Shown here piece after piece: positions 26,114 to 35,079 of a DNA stretch of 58,550 nt; position 1 is the first letter of the stretch; every line of letters begins with the position of its first letter. The stretch is from Bacteroidales bacterium (GTDB lineage: Bacteria > Bacteroidota > Bacteroidia > Bacteroidales > VadinHA17). The notes under the pieces were generated by a model that saw only the letters and a list, made by a program, of their open reading frames with translations, had not been told where the DNA came from and did not search any database. Location: NCBI GenBank assembly GCA_025454795.1, contig JALONT010000022.1, positions 1 to 58,550 of the forward strand, given 5' to 3'. Both the position numbers and the translations under genes were made by a program.

Positions 26114-26515
26114 GTGAGTGCGACCGGCCAGGATGACCCGGGCAATGAGCTTAAAGCCTGCATTTTATTTGATGCAGCACAACTGACTGTAAATGTGGCC
26201 GGCGCTGAGGCAGCAGGGCTGTACGACCTCAAAATGGAAAATGCTGCAATAATACGTAAAGCAGCACGCGACCTGATGGTCCAACAGCATTCACTCGATA
26301 TGTTTGGTTTTGAGTATGTTGAATATTATCAGATTGTAAGAGACCTTATTGAAGAATACAGGCTCCTGTTCATAGACTGGGTGGCAGGATTTGATAAATG
26401 GGATTATTTAATTGACCGGTGGGGACTTTTTAATCCCCCGTGTATAGGCCCATTCGACAAAGATCCCGACGATGACATACCGTTCCATGGGTTTGAAGAA
26501 AATCCCGAAGAATGA
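26114..26515 (+). CDS. Hypothetical protein, 133 residues, acidic C-terminus
   Basis: An open frame with a GTG start at 26114 follows the alcohol dehydrogenase remnant in the same reading frame, 27 bases after its stop. It has a helical middle (ENAAIIRKAARDLMVQQHSL, YYQIVRDLIEEYRLLFIDWV) and a tail rich in Asp, Glu and Pro (DKDPDDDIPFHG). I recognise no family. The start is uncertain, because codons between the dehydrogenase stop and the GTG are also open. It may itself be part of the degraded region, though its composition looks coding. Confidence 0.5.
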   Translation: MSATGQDDPGNELKACILFDAAQLTVNVAGAEAAGLYDLKMENAAIIRKAARDLMVQQHSLDMFGFEYVEYYQIVRDLIEEYRLLFIDWVAGFDKWDYLIDRWGLFNPPCIGPFDKDPDDDIPFHGFEENPEE

Positions 26516-26577
26516 TAAGCTGCCAGTAACACATGTCCAATATTTTAATACTTTTAGACATGTCAGAAAAACATTCT

Positions 26578-27027
26578 CTACCTCAGCAATTGATTTACCC
26601 TTGCTGAAATCTCTTTCCCCTCGGCCTTTCCTGCGAGCTCTTTGGTGGCGATGCCCATCACCTTTCCCATGTCAGCAGGTGATTTTGCCCCGACTTTCAC
26701 AATTATTTCCTTCAATACTTTTTCAAGTTCAGCTTCGCTCATCTTTGCTGGCAGGTATTTCTCAAGTACGTCTGCTTCAGCAACCTCTTTCTCAAATAAA
26801 TCCTGCCGGTTGTTCTCCTTATAAATCGCCGCAGATTCCCTTCTCTGCTTAACAAGCTTCTGAATGATCTTCAATTCATCTTCTGAACACAGGACTGAAG
26901 CGGCTCCTTTTTCGCTTCGTGCCAGAGTAAATGCAGTTTTGGCAGCCCTTATTGCCTCAAGGGCAACTTTATCTTTGGCTTTCATAGCATTTATTAAATC
27001 GCCTGAAATTTTTTCTGTTAGTGACAT
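26578..27027 (-). CDS. GatB/YqeY-domain protein
   Basis: The 149-residue protein begins MSLTEKISGDLINAMKAKDK and contains VALEAIRAAKTAFTLA, RRESAAIYKENNRQDL, EVAEADVLEKYLPAKMSE and GKVMGIATKELAGKAEGKEI. These are the conserved blocks of the YqeY family, related to the C-terminal tRNA-binding tail of GatB. Its exact function is unresolved. It reads from the 27-kb repeat region toward the hypothetical gene. Confidence 0.93.
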   Translation of the reverse strand: MSLTEKISGDLINAMKAKDKVALEAIRAAKTAFTLARSEKGAASVLCSEDELKIIQKLVKQRRESAAIYKENNRQDLFEKEVAEADVLEKYLPAKMSEAELEKVLKEIIVKVGAKSPADMGKVMGIATKELAGKAEGKEISARVNQLLR

Positions 27028-27217
27028 TTTCTATTTCTTTTAGATTAAACGACTACTTAATAACCATGTTATAAAGATACATTATGTTAATAAAAGTATA
27101 TAATGAACTGCCAATATTGATAAAATTGAAATATTTTTCAGGGAATTTATTACTAGGAACAGGAGCAGGAGATTCCTCGCTGAGGCTCGGAATGACAAAG
27201 TATTTTTAGTTATTGAA

Positions 27218-27295
27218 GGGAGGGAAGCAGGGGCGTTTCGTCTTTATTTTTAAAACAATGTCAACTTTTGTTCGAAACGCCCCTGCTTCCCTCCC
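27218..27295. repeat. Perfect 23-bp inverted repeat
   Basis: The arm at 27218-27240 is the exact reverse complement of the arm at 27273-27295, separated by 32 bases. The core AAGCAGGGGCGTTT is GC-rich within an AT-rich region. The right arm is also the start of the direct repeat at 27277. Confidence 0.85.
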
Positions 27296-27468
27296 CGCTC
27301 CTTAAAAAGAAACATTGTCATCCCGAATCCGCCATCCGGCGGATGAGGGATCTCATCGTTCTGCATATCAATTGGTTAATATATGTTGTTATTAGTAATG
27401 CCAGCGAGGAATCTTTTACGCCCCTGCTTCCCTCCCCGCTCCGTAAAAAGAAACATTGTCATCCCGAA
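27277..27468. repeat. Two-copy direct repeat, 51 bp with one mismatch, period 141
   Basis: 27277-27327 and 27418-27468 are identical except for T/G in CGCTCC(T/G)TAAAAAG. Similarity continues more weakly for the rest of the unit (GAGGGAT..CATCGT, ATGTTGT(T/C)ATTAGTA, AGAATCT or AGGAATCT). The unit appears to be about 140 bp, present twice. There is no ORF or transposase. Confidence 0.8.
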
Positions 27469-27661
27469 GTGAGGGATTTCATCGTATTATAAACCAATCG
27501 GTTACAAAATGTTGTCATTAGTAGCGTTAGCGTAGAATCTTATCCTTAAGAAGTAAAATCTGTGAATTTCTGTTCCTGATTTCAGAAAAAAAATAAAGTA
27601 TATAATGAACTACCATCAATGAAACAAAAGGATAATTTTATGGTCTTAATCCACTATTTTT

Positions 27662-28033
27662 ATGTACAGATATTCATTTCGTTTTGTTGTAACGACCATC
27701 ACGATTCTGACAGCTAACCTGCTTACAACAGCCATCAGCAATTATATGACAAACTATAAAAACAGCTTTAAACCATTGATATTCACCCTTATCGGGATGG
27801 CGATCACTGTGGTGGTTTTCTACCCCCTTTTTATGAAACTGGAAGTCTGGGTTACGAATATTTCAGCGAAAGTTGTAAGGTCGGGGAGATCTTTGGCGGG
27901 TAAATACCTTGGACTTCTTATATCATTTGTTGCTGCAATGCTTGTGCTGGTTTATTTTTATGCCAGGATGTGGTACCATATTGATATCCTGAAAATTCTT
28001 CTGCATGTTAATATCAGGGGGTATATAAAATAA
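27662..28033 (+). CDS. Small integral membrane protein, unknown function
   Basis: The 123-residue protein has three hydrophobic segments: VVTTITILTANLLTTAI, LIFTLIGMAITVVVFYPLF and YLGLLISFVAAMLVLVYF. The basic loop SAKVVRSGRSLAGK lies between the second and third. No motif is recognised. It stands between the repeat region and the NEW3/ABC operon on the same strand, with a 153-bp gap before the latter. Confidence 0.6.
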   Translation: MYRYSFRFVVTTITILTANLLTTAISNYMTNYKNSFKPLIFTLIGMAITVVVFYPLFMKLEVWVTNISAKVVRSGRSLAGKYLGLLISFVAAMLVLVYFYARMWYHIDILKILLHVNIRGYIK

Positions 28034-28132
28034 ATATCTTTTAAACTATCCCTGGAAGAAAATTTAACATAAATTTAAATTTTTCATAAAAAAATTTAAA
28101 GAATAATTATACCGGAATTTCATTCTGAATTC

Positions 28133-28140
28133 TAAATTTG
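28133..28140 (+). promoter_or_regulatory. Candidate -7 box before the NEW3/ABC operon
   Basis: TAAATTTG matches TAnnTTTG, 46 bases before the ATG at 28187. No TTTG lies at the usual spacing upstream, so support is partial. Confidence 0.35.
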
Positions 28141-28186
28141 CCCTTTATTATAATCTATTGTCATCTAAAATTACGGAGGATTTTCT

Positions 28187-29338
28187 ATGTCAGTTCCAAC
28201 AAAATTGATTAGTCTGTTTATATCTCATGTAATAGGGATAATGTCTCTTGGTTCTTATACTGTTTTTGCAGGAGATGGTGTTACATTGTACACCCCATAT
28301 ACTAAGATTTCAGTTCCACCCGGAGAATCGATCGAGTACACAATCGATGTCATCAATAAGAGCAGTGAAATCAAAAATGTTGGTATCTCCATAACAGGAA
28401 TTCCAAAGGGTTGGGGTTTTGATTTAAAATCCGGAGGCTGGAAAATAGGACAGCTCTCCATACTTCCCGGCGAGAAGAAAAACCTCGTTCTAAAGGTGGA
28501 AGTGCCTTTCCAGGTCAACAAAGGAAACTATCGCTTCCAGGTTGTAGCCGCCGGATTCGATGTGCTGCCCCTGACTGTTATTGTATCGGAACAGGGTACA
28601 TATAAAACAGAATTTACATCAAATCAGGCAAATATGGAAGGCCGGGCTAACGCCACATTTACATTCCAGGCTAACCTGAAGAACCGGACCGGAGAGAATC
28701 AGCTATATGCGCTTATGGTTACCGCACCACGGGGATGGAATGTCACTTTCAAGGCTGAATACAAACAGGTGACTTCTGTTAACATAGAAGCGAACAGTGA
28801 TAAGGAAATTACCATCGAAGTCGATCCTCCCGATATAATTGAAGCAGGACCGTACAAGATACCTGTACGCGCTACAACAAGTACAACCTCCGCCAGCCTG
28901 GATCTGGAAGTGGTTATCACCGGCTCTTTCGGTATTGAGCTTACAACTCCGACAGGTTTGTTAAGTACCGATATTACTGCAGGTGATAATAAACGGATTG
29001 AACTGGTTGTCCGAAATACAGGTTCATCAGAACTTAAAGATATTAAGCTGCAATTTAGTGCACCTGCAAAGTGGGATGTGATTTTCGATCCTAAAAATAT
29101 CGAAAAACTTGAATCCGGTAAAACTGCCCAGGTGTTTGCGACGGTAAAAGCCGACAAAAGAGCTATAGCCGGAGATTATGTAACTAATATTGAAGCCAAA
29201 ACTGCGGAGGGATCTTCGAAAGCTTCTTTCAGGATCTCTGTGGAAACACCAATGCTCTGGGGCTGGATTGGCGTCCTGATTATATTAGCTGCCTGTGGAA
29301 GCGTTTATTATCTGTTCCGCAAATATGGAAGGAGGTAA
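28187..29338 (+). CDS. NEW3-domain secreted protein with C-terminal membrane anchor
   Basis: The 383-residue protein has a signal peptide (ISLFISHVIGIMSLGSYTVFAG) and about three Ig-like NEW3 repeats. Each has a GW-type core: ITGIPKGWGFDL, VTAPRGWNVTF and FSAPAKWDVIF. A C-terminal transmembrane helix (WIGVLIILAACGSVYYLF) and basic end follow. NEW3 proteins are commonly encoded with ABC-2 transporters, probably as an extracytoplasmic partner. A strong GGAGG at 28175-28179 lies 7 bases before the ATG, unlike most genes in the window. The ATPase starts 3 bases after its stop. Confidence 0.85.
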   Translation: MSVPTKLISLFISHVIGIMSLGSYTVFAGDGVTLYTPYTKISVPPGESIEYTIDVINKSSEIKNVGISITGIPKGWGFDLKSGGWKIGQLSILPGEKKNLVLKVEVPFQVNKGNYRFQVVAAGFDVLPLTVIVSEQGTYKTEFTSNQANMEGRANATFTFQANLKNRTGENQLYALMVTAPRGWNVTFKAEYKQVTSVNIEANSDKEITIEVDPPDIIEAGPYKIPVRATTSTTSASLDLEVVITGSFGIELTTPTGLLSTDITAGDNKRIELVVRNTGSSELKDIKLQFSAPAKWDVIFDPKNIEKLESGKTAQVFATVKADKRAIAGDYVTNIEAKTAEGSSKASFRISVETPMLWGWIGVLIILAACGSVYYLFRKYGRR

Positions 29339-29341
29339 ACC

Positions 29342-30319
29342 GTGGTCCGTGATATTATTGAGCTTTCTGATCTGACAAAAAAGTACGGATCGTTTGCCGC
29401 AGTTGATAATCTGAACCTTACGATCCGTAAAGGTGAGATTTTTGGTTTGCTGGGTCCAAATGGCGCAGGAAAATCAACGACCATCCTGATGATGCTTGGC
29501 TTAACAGATCCCACATCCGGATCGGTTAAAGTATGTGGCATCGATTCTACAAGCAATCCCATTGAGGTTAAGAAAAAGGTTGGTTATTTACCGGAAGATA
29601 TAGGATTTTACGATGATTGTACCGGACTTGAAAACCTTATGTTTACAGCCAGACTTAACAGGATCCCATACAAAGAAGCGATGCAAAAGGCCGGCCATTT
29701 ACTTGATCAGGTAGGTTTGTCTGATGAAGTTAAAAAGAAGACAGGGAAATATTCGCGGGGGATGCGGCAGCGTTTAGGACTTGCGGATGTGCTGATCAAA
29801 GATCCCGAGGTGATCATTCTTGATGAACCGACATTGGGGATTGATCCCAAAGGAGTGCAGGAATTCCTGGAATTAGTTATTCAGATGAGGAATGAAAAGG
29901 AGCTGACGATCCTGGTTTGTTCTCACCATTTGCACCAGATGCAGCAGGTATGCGACCGTGTCGGGATATTCGTAAAAGGTAAACTGATCGCAGAAGGGGA
30001 TATTAATTCTCTGTCTCAGAAATTATTCTCTGCCAGGCCGTTTATGATTGAAGCCGGTATCTCTCACGATTCTAATGTTGTTTCTGATTCAGGCGGTAAG
30101 GTTTTTAAAGAGGAACAGTTAAATGATGCACTGAAAAATATTAATGGCGTTCTGAGTGTTAATCTGGAGAATAATGTTTTTCAGATCGGCTGCTCTCATA
30201 ATGTAGCACCTGAGATTGCAAAAGCAATTGTTGTATCTGGCGCCGGATTAAACTTTCTGTATAAAAAAGAATACGGTCTCAATGAAATATATAACCGCTA
30301 TTTCGAAGGAGGTGAATAA
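29342..30319 (+). CDS. ABC-2-type transporter ATPase
   Basis: The 325-residue protein starts at GTG 29342, supported by AAGGAGG at 29329-29335. It has Walker A GPNGAGKST, signature YSRGMRQRLGLADVLI, Walker B VIILDEPTLGID and H-loop CSHH. A C-terminal extension of about 100 residues is typical of CcmA-like exporter ATPases. It forms the exporter with the permease gene that follows, whose start lies 1 base after this stop. Confidence 0.92.
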   Translation: MVRDIIELSDLTKKYGSFAAVDNLNLTIRKGEIFGLLGPNGAGKSTTILMMLGLTDPTSGSVKVCGIDSTSNPIEVKKKVGYLPEDIGFYDDCTGLENLMFTARLNRIPYKEAMQKAGHLLDQVGLSDEVKKKTGKYSRGMRQRLGLADVLIKDPEVIILDEPTLGIDPKGVQEFLELVIQMRNEKELTILVCSHHLHQMQQVCDRVGIFVKGKLIAEGDINSLSQKLFSARPFMIEAGISHDSNVVSDSGGKVFKEEQLNDALKNINGVLSVNLENNVFQIGCSHNVAPEIAKAIVVSGAGLNFLYKKEYGLNEIYNRYFEGGE

Positions 30320-30320
30320 C

Positions 30321-31379
30321 ATGGATAATCTGGTAAAGCAAGTTCTTCAACGGATGGATAAATGGGAATTGAAGATCAGACAATTTTTCGGACGCTTAAA
30401 TATATCGGACCGGAACAGAAATAATGACGGGATCATTCATCCATTCCGGGTGATCGTGAATAAAGAGATCTCAGACCATGTAAAGAGTTTTCGTTTTATT
30501 GTTTTAATTGCAATTATTGCCCTGACGTGCCTTGGTTCAGTTTATACCGCTATTCATAATATCGGTAGTTCAATAAAACCTAATGATCCTGAGGGTTCAT
30601 TCCTGTTTCTGAGGCTCTTTACAGTATCCGATAACACAATGCCTCCTTTTTTCGTTTTTATCAGCTTTCTCGGGCCTTTGCTGGGCATAGGTCTTGGATT
30701 TGATGCTATAAATTCGGAGCAAACCAGGGGGACGCTAAGCCGTATCCTTTCCCAACCCATACATCGCGACTATCTTATTAACGCCAAGTTCATTGCAGCT
30801 TTAACTGTAATCAGCATATTGTTCTTTGCACTGGGCTTCCTGGTAATGGGAGCCGGACTTATTGCAACCGGAATTCCACCAACAGCAGAAGAATTTATGC
30901 GTATAGTATTCTTCATCCTGCTCAGCATTATATATGTTTCGTTCTGGTTAAACCTGTCCATTTTGTTTTCTGTGCGATTTCATCAGCCGGCTACATCTGC
31001 ATTATCGTGTATTGCGATATGGCTATTCTTTACCGTATTTTACACGATGATCGTGGATCTTATCACCAAACCATTAACCCCTTCTGAATTTGCTACAGCC
31101 CAACAGGTCTTTAATTATGAGACGATTAAAATAAATCTGTTACGCATATTGCCCAGTGAACTCTTCAGCGAAGCCACAACAACACTGCTGATGCCATCTG
31201 TACGGACACTCGGGCCATTAACAATGGAGCAGGTCTATGGTGCAATTCCAAGTCCCTTGCCTCTTGGGCAGAGCGTTTTACTCGTATGGCCCCAGGTAAC
31301 CGGGCTGATAGCAGCAACAATTCTCTGTTTTGTTTTATCCTATGTTTCTTTTATGCGAAGAGAGATCCGCTCAAGGTAG
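30321..31379 (+). CDS. ABC-2-type transporter permease
   Basis: The ATG at 30321 is preceded by AAGGAGG at 30306-30312, inside the end of the ATPase gene; a longer frame from 30282 is not needed. The 352-residue protein begins with a soluble stretch. It then has about six transmembrane helices, with the family segment DAINSEQTRGTLSRILSQPI after the second helix. It likely exports an unknown substrate with the NEW3 protein. The gene ends 12 bases before the convergent cation transporter. Confidence 0.9.
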   Translation: MDNLVKQVLQRMDKWELKIRQFFGRLNISDRNRNNDGIIHPFRVIVNKEISDHVKSFRFIVLIAIIALTCLGSVYTAIHNIGSSIKPNDPEGSFLFLRLFTVSDNTMPPFFVFISFLGPLLGIGLGFDAINSEQTRGTLSRILSQPIHRDYLINAKFIAALTVISILFFALGFLVMGAGLIATGIPPTAEEFMRIVFFILLSIIYVSFWLNLSILFSVRFHQPATSALSCIAIWLFFTVFYTMIVDLITKPLTPSEFATAQQVFNYETIKINLLRILPSELFSEATTTLLMPSVRTLGPLTMEQVYGAIPSPLPLGQSVLLVWPQVTGLIAATILCFVLSYVSFMRREIRSR

Positions 31380-31391
31380 GGCAGAGTTTTA

Positions 31392-32240
31392 TCATTTAGG
31401 CTCAACGTGAATCGTCACACTCAGGTTTTCATAAACGGACATCAGCTCATCTTCTATCATGTCGCAATATTTGTGAGCGTCACCAACAGATTCTTTCTCA
31501 GGTATTTCCACGTGAATATCGATAAAACGGTAATTGCCTGCAACACGAGTTCTGAGACTGTGGTACTTTGCACCAATCTGGTCTAATCTTTTTTCAAGAA
31601 CCTCTATTTCATCCTTCCCCCAGGCTGTGTCTAGAAGTGGACTAAAAGCTTTGCTAAGCAGATTATAAGATTCCTTAAGGATAAACAGAGCCACCAGAAT
31701 TGCCACAATCGGGTCGAGCCAGTTAATTCCTGTTATCATTATAAGTATAAGGCCTACTGCAACCCCCAGTGAGGTATAAACATCTGTTTTAAGATGCAGG
31801 GCATCAGCTTCAAGAGCAACCGATTTTGTTTCCCTCGCAACCTTATAAAGCCTGTTCGAAACATAAGTATTAACTATTGCTGAAACAAACATAACTGCCG
31901 AACCAATCCATATGGATTCAAACTCATATATTCCTCCGGCAAGTTTTTTTACAGCTTCAGTAATAATAAGAATAGCAGCAAGAAAAATTAGAAGCGCTTC
32001 AATAACACCCGAAATATTTTCAACCTTACCATGTCCGTACGGATGTCTCGAATCAGGGGGAGTATCTGAAACCTTTACCGAGATAAATGCAATAAATGCC
32101 GCAATAAGATCCATAGATGAATGGATAGCCTCTGAAATAATACTGACAGACCCGCTCATAATACCAACAACCACCTTCATAATAATGAGCAAGGTGTTGG
32201 ATATTATTGAAAGACGGGCAATTCTGACCTTCGCATTCAT
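31392..32240 (-). CDS. Cation diffusion facilitator (CDF) metal transporter
   Basis: The 282-residue protein has the CDF membrane domain with the metal-site helices EAIHSSMDLIAAF (His and Asp) and LEADALHLKTDVYTS (Asp, His and Asp), plus DSRHPYGHGKVE in the loop. A cytoplasmic domain from about 205 carries HSLRTRVAGNYRFIDIHVEI. The H-D/H-D arrangement is that of Zn/Fe-transporting CDFs such as FieF/YiiP. It exports divalent metal using the proton gradient. Confidence 0.92.
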   Translation of the reverse strand: MNAKVRIARLSIISNTLLIIMKVVVGIMSGSVSIISEAIHSSMDLIAAFIAFISVKVSDTPPDSRHPYGHGKVENISGVIEALLIFLAAILIITEAVKKLAGGIYEFESIWIGSAVMFVSAIVNTYVSNRLYKVARETKSVALEADALHLKTDVYTSLGVAVGLILIMITGINWLDPIVAILVALFILKESYNLLSKAFSPLLDTAWGKDEIEVLEKRLDQIGAKYHSLRTRVAGNYRFIDIHVEIPEKESVGDAHKYCDMIEDELMSVYENLSVTIHVEPK

Positions 32241-32300
32241 AAAGGACGGGAAATGGATTAAATCAAAGATAAGCAGAAATAGATCTTACTTAAATATTTT

Positions 32301-33419
32301 TCAAACTTTAATCAGTTCATAGCTCATATCTCCAAGGCCGATCTTTTCAGCATGCTCAAGTCCTGCCATCCAGAAAGTGTCGGGATGTGCAAGTCTGAAT
32401 TTATCCTGACCTGAAAAATCTTCATGCTGGCGGCTATCACAAATTCTGCTGCCCGGAAGAGCAGGAGCTGCCTTTACAAGGTCTGCACATGCTTTATCAA
32501 GTGCCACAGGGTCGGATGAAGCAGCTATCCCTATATCGGGAACAAGCGGATAATTATTTGAATCCCAGCAGTCACAATCAGGTGAGACATTCATAATAAA
32601 ACTGATATGGAACGCTGGTTTATCTTTAACGACCGCAAAAGCATACTCTGAGATTCTTTTGCATGCATTTTCAGAAGTACTCTTCCAGACTACTCTTGAA
32701 GCATCATACTGGCATACAGCAACACATTGTCCGCATCCGACACATTTTTTATAATCTATATGCGCGATCTTGTCTTTACCCACCTTTATTGCATCATGAG
32801 CACAATATTTCTCACAAATCCTGCATCCGGTGCAGTTTTTCTCATAAATTTCAGGAGATGACCCGGAATGAAGGAAAAGTTTACCTCCTACAGAAGCACA
32901 ACCCATTCCGAGATTTTTAAGTGCTCCTCCAAACCCTGTTAGTTCATGTCCTTTGAAGTGGTTCATCGAAATAATTATGTCGGCATCAGCAATAGCAGAC
33001 CCTATTTTTGCTGATTTGCATAGCTCAAGGTCAATCTTAATTTCACGGTAATCGGTTCCTTTGATGCCATCTGCAATAATGACCGGACAATCAGTTGCAA
33101 TTGGATTATAACCGTTTTCGAAAGCTGCTTCCAGGTGCGATGGAGCATTTGACCGCCTTCCGAAGTAGAGAGTGTTGCAATCGGTAAGGAAAGGAACAGC
33201 CTCTTTTGATTTTAAATACTTAACGATCCTTGCTGCATAATTTGGCCTTAGATAAGCCATGTTCCCCGGTTCCCCGAAGTGTATCTTAACTGCAACTAAT
33301 TTCTTTTGAAAATCAATTTTCTCAATTCCTGCTTTAAAAACTAAAGTCTCGAGTTTCTTTAAAAGATTCTGAGACGGTTTTGTCCTGAGGTTAGTAAACC
33401 AGACTTTTGATGACGCCAT
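32301..33419 (-). CDS. DUF362 protein with two 4Fe-4S ferredoxin motifs
   Basis: The 372-residue protein has an N-terminal DUF362 part (VKIHFGEPGNMAYLRPNY, FKGHELTGFGGALKNLGMGC). A 2x[4Fe-4S] insert follows at about 190-245 with CTGCRICEKYC and CVGCGQCVAVC, then the rest of DUF362 (DCDCWDSNNYPLVPDIG, SSDPVALDKAC). The family is a redox protein of unknown substrate. It lies 99 bases downstream of ispH on the same strand. Confidence 0.9.
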   Translation of the reverse strand: MASSKVWFTNLRTKPSQNLLKKLETLVFKAGIEKIDFQKKLVAVKIHFGEPGNMAYLRPNYAARIVKYLKSKEAVPFLTDCNTLYFGRRSNAPSHLEAAFENGYNPIATDCPVIIADGIKGTDYREIKIDLELCKSAKIGSAIADADIIISMNHFKGHELTGFGGALKNLGMGCASVGGKLFLHSGSSPEIYEKNCTGCRICEKYCAHDAIKVGKDKIAHIDYKKCVGCGQCVAVCQYDASRVVWKSTSENACKRISEYAFAVVKDKPAFHISFIMNVSPDCDCWDSNNYPLVPDIGIAASSDPVALDKACADLVKAAPALPGSRICDSRQHEDFSGQDKFRLAHPDTFWMAGLEHAEKIGLGDMSYELIKV

Positions 33420-33518
33420 ATTTATACCGATAATATCCTTGCTAATTCTACACTAAATAAACAGGACATAAAAATAGTACAATTATTTTCCCCTGCAAAA
33501 GTTATGAAAGCTTCCGGA

Positions 33519-34394
33519 TCAGATGGTTAAAATGAAGTCATAAACTTTCTCTATCAGCCATTTAGGAGTTGAGGTGGCACCGCATATGCCGATGGAATTT
33601 TTCCCCCTGAACCACTCCACATTAATTTCCTCAGGTGATGAGACAAAATATGTTTCATGATTTATGCTTTCACATACTGAATAAAGCATCTTACCATTTG
33701 AACTCTCCCTGCCGCTGACAAAAATAAGAACATCATGTTTTTCGGCGAATGACTTAAGATGAGATTCCCTGTTCGAAACCTGTCCGCATATGGTATTATT
33801 AACATGGAGAAATTTATCGGGATCAGTGGTTCCAGCTTCTTTCATTTTAGTATGGATCATTTCGGCAATAATGGCATAATCCTTTACACTCATTGTTGTT
33901 TGTGCAAAGAGCCATACAGGCCTGGTAATATCAATTTTATGAAGATCTCCGGGGCCTGAAATAAGAATCCCTTCGTTTTTCGTATGTCCGAGCAGACCGA
34001 CAACTTCTGAATGACCCGGCTTTCCGAAAATAACTACCTGACCCCTGCTTTCTTTTGATTTTTCCCATATTTTCAGGATCCTGGATTGCAACCGCCTGAC
34101 AATCGGGCATGTAGCCTCGATAATGGTGATATTGTTTTTCGCGGCCACAAGGTATGTCTCAGGAGGCTCCCCATGAGCCCTGATGAGTACCTTACAATCC
34201 TTCAGATTATTGAACTGGTCATGGTCTATATAAACAAGTCCAAGAGCAGAAAGCCTTTCAACCTCTTTATCATTGTGCACGATCGGGCCAAGAGAGAAAA
34301 CTCTTTCTCCTTTTGACAGGGCTTCCTCTGCAATCTCGACAGCATTCTGCACTCCGAAACAAAAACCGGATTTTTTATCTATATCAACTACCAT
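33519..34394 (-). CDS. ispH: 4-hydroxy-3-methylbut-2-enyl diphosphate reductase
   Basis: The 291-residue protein has the three Fe-S cysteines in the expected places, GFCFGV near residue 12, EATCPIVRR near 95 and NTICGQVSNRE near 200. It also has the IGICGATSTPKWLIEKV end motif. It reduces HMBPP to IPP and DMAPP as the last step of the MEP pathway, using a [4Fe-4S] cluster. Its start overlaps the end of cmk by 11 bases, and the order porQ-cmk-ispH is seen in other Bacteroidota. Confidence 0.96.
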   Translation of the reverse strand: MVVDIDKKSGFCFGVQNAVEIAEEALSKGERVFSLGPIVHNDKEVERLSALGLVYIDHDQFNNLKDCKVLIRAHGEPPETYLVAAKNNITIIEATCPIVRRLQSRILKIWEKSKESRGQVVIFGKPGHSEVVGLLGHTKNEGILISGPGDLHKIDITRPVWLFAQTTMSVKDYAIIAEMIHTKMKEAGTTDPDKFLHVNNTICGQVSNRESHLKSFAEKHDVLIFVSGRESSNGKMLYSVCESINHETYFVSSPEEINVEWFRGKNSIGICGATSTPKWLIEKVYDFILTI

Positions 34395-35079
34395 TTAATT
34401 TGTTTTTAATTATCCGGTGCACCCATTCCATCTGTTCTGCGACGGTCATTCTGCTGTTATCCAGTATTATAGCATCATTTGCTCTCCGTAAAGGACTTAT
34501 ATCCCTGTTCTCATCAGTAATGTCCCTGACAATTATGTTTCTTTTAATCTCTTCAAAATCAACTTTTATTCCTTTGCTTTTTAATTCATCGAACCTTCTT
34601 TTTGCCCTGATCTCAACGGATGCAGTCATAAAAATTTTCAGATCAGCATCAGGGAAAACAACAGTTCCTATATCCCTGCCATCCATTACGATTCCCTTGA
34701 ATATACCAATCTGCCGCTGCAGTTCCACCATCCTGGATCGCACTTCAGGTATCTGACTGATCCTGCTGACATGGGAAGTAACTTCGAGTCCCCTTATCTC
34801 TTTTTCTACATTCCCGGAATTCAGAAATGTCTCATATTCGTCAATATCAGGATTATAAACAAATTCAATATTAATATCCTGAAGCTCACGGAGAATTCCT
34901 GGTATATCAAGCTTCCCTTCCCCGATAAACCCTCTGTTCATGCAATAAAGTGTGACCGCCCTGTACATTGCCCCGCTGTCAATGAAAATGTAATTGAGCT
35001 CTTTTGCAATGGCCCTGGCAAATGTGCTTTTACCGCAGGATGAGTAACCGTCAATTGCTATGATTAGTTTTTTCTTCAT
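34384..35079 (-). CDS. cmk: Cytidylate kinase
   Basis: The 231-residue protein has the P-loop IAIDGYSSCGKSTFA, FIDSGAMYRAVTL for CMP binding, VMDGRDIGTVVFPDAD and the lid region KRRFDELKSKG with RNIIVRDITDENRDISPL. It phosphorylates CMP and dCMP. It is translationally coupled to porQ (4-base overlap) and ispH. Confidence 0.96.
   Translation of the reverse strand: MKKKLIIAIDGYSSCGKSTFARAIAKELNYIFIDSGAMYRAVTLYCMNRGFIGEGKLDIPGILRELQDINIEFVYNPDIDEYETFLNSGNVEKEIRGLEVTSHVSRISQIPEVRSRMVELQRQIGIFKGIVMDGRDIGTVVFPDADLKIFMTASVEIRAKRRFDELKSKGIKVDFEEIKRNIIVRDITDENRDISPLRRANDAIILDNSRMTVAEQMEWVHRIIKNKLNGS

Larger units (their letters stand above)
27028..27661. other. Gene-free repeat-bearing intergenic region
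   Basis: This stretch of 634 bases holds no credible gene; the one open frame (27268-27492) is made of repeat sequence. It contains an inverted repeat and a two-copy direct repeat annotated separately, with AT-rich flanks. The motif around ATTGTCATCCCGAA with CGAGGAATCT, present in both copies, is the type of short dispersed intergenic element often seen in Bacteroidota. Confidence 0.7.

Noticed and set aside
27268-27492. A 74-codon open frame in the 27-kb repeat region
   Set aside because: It is a translation of the direct repeat, with a repeated peptide pattern and no homology or start signal.
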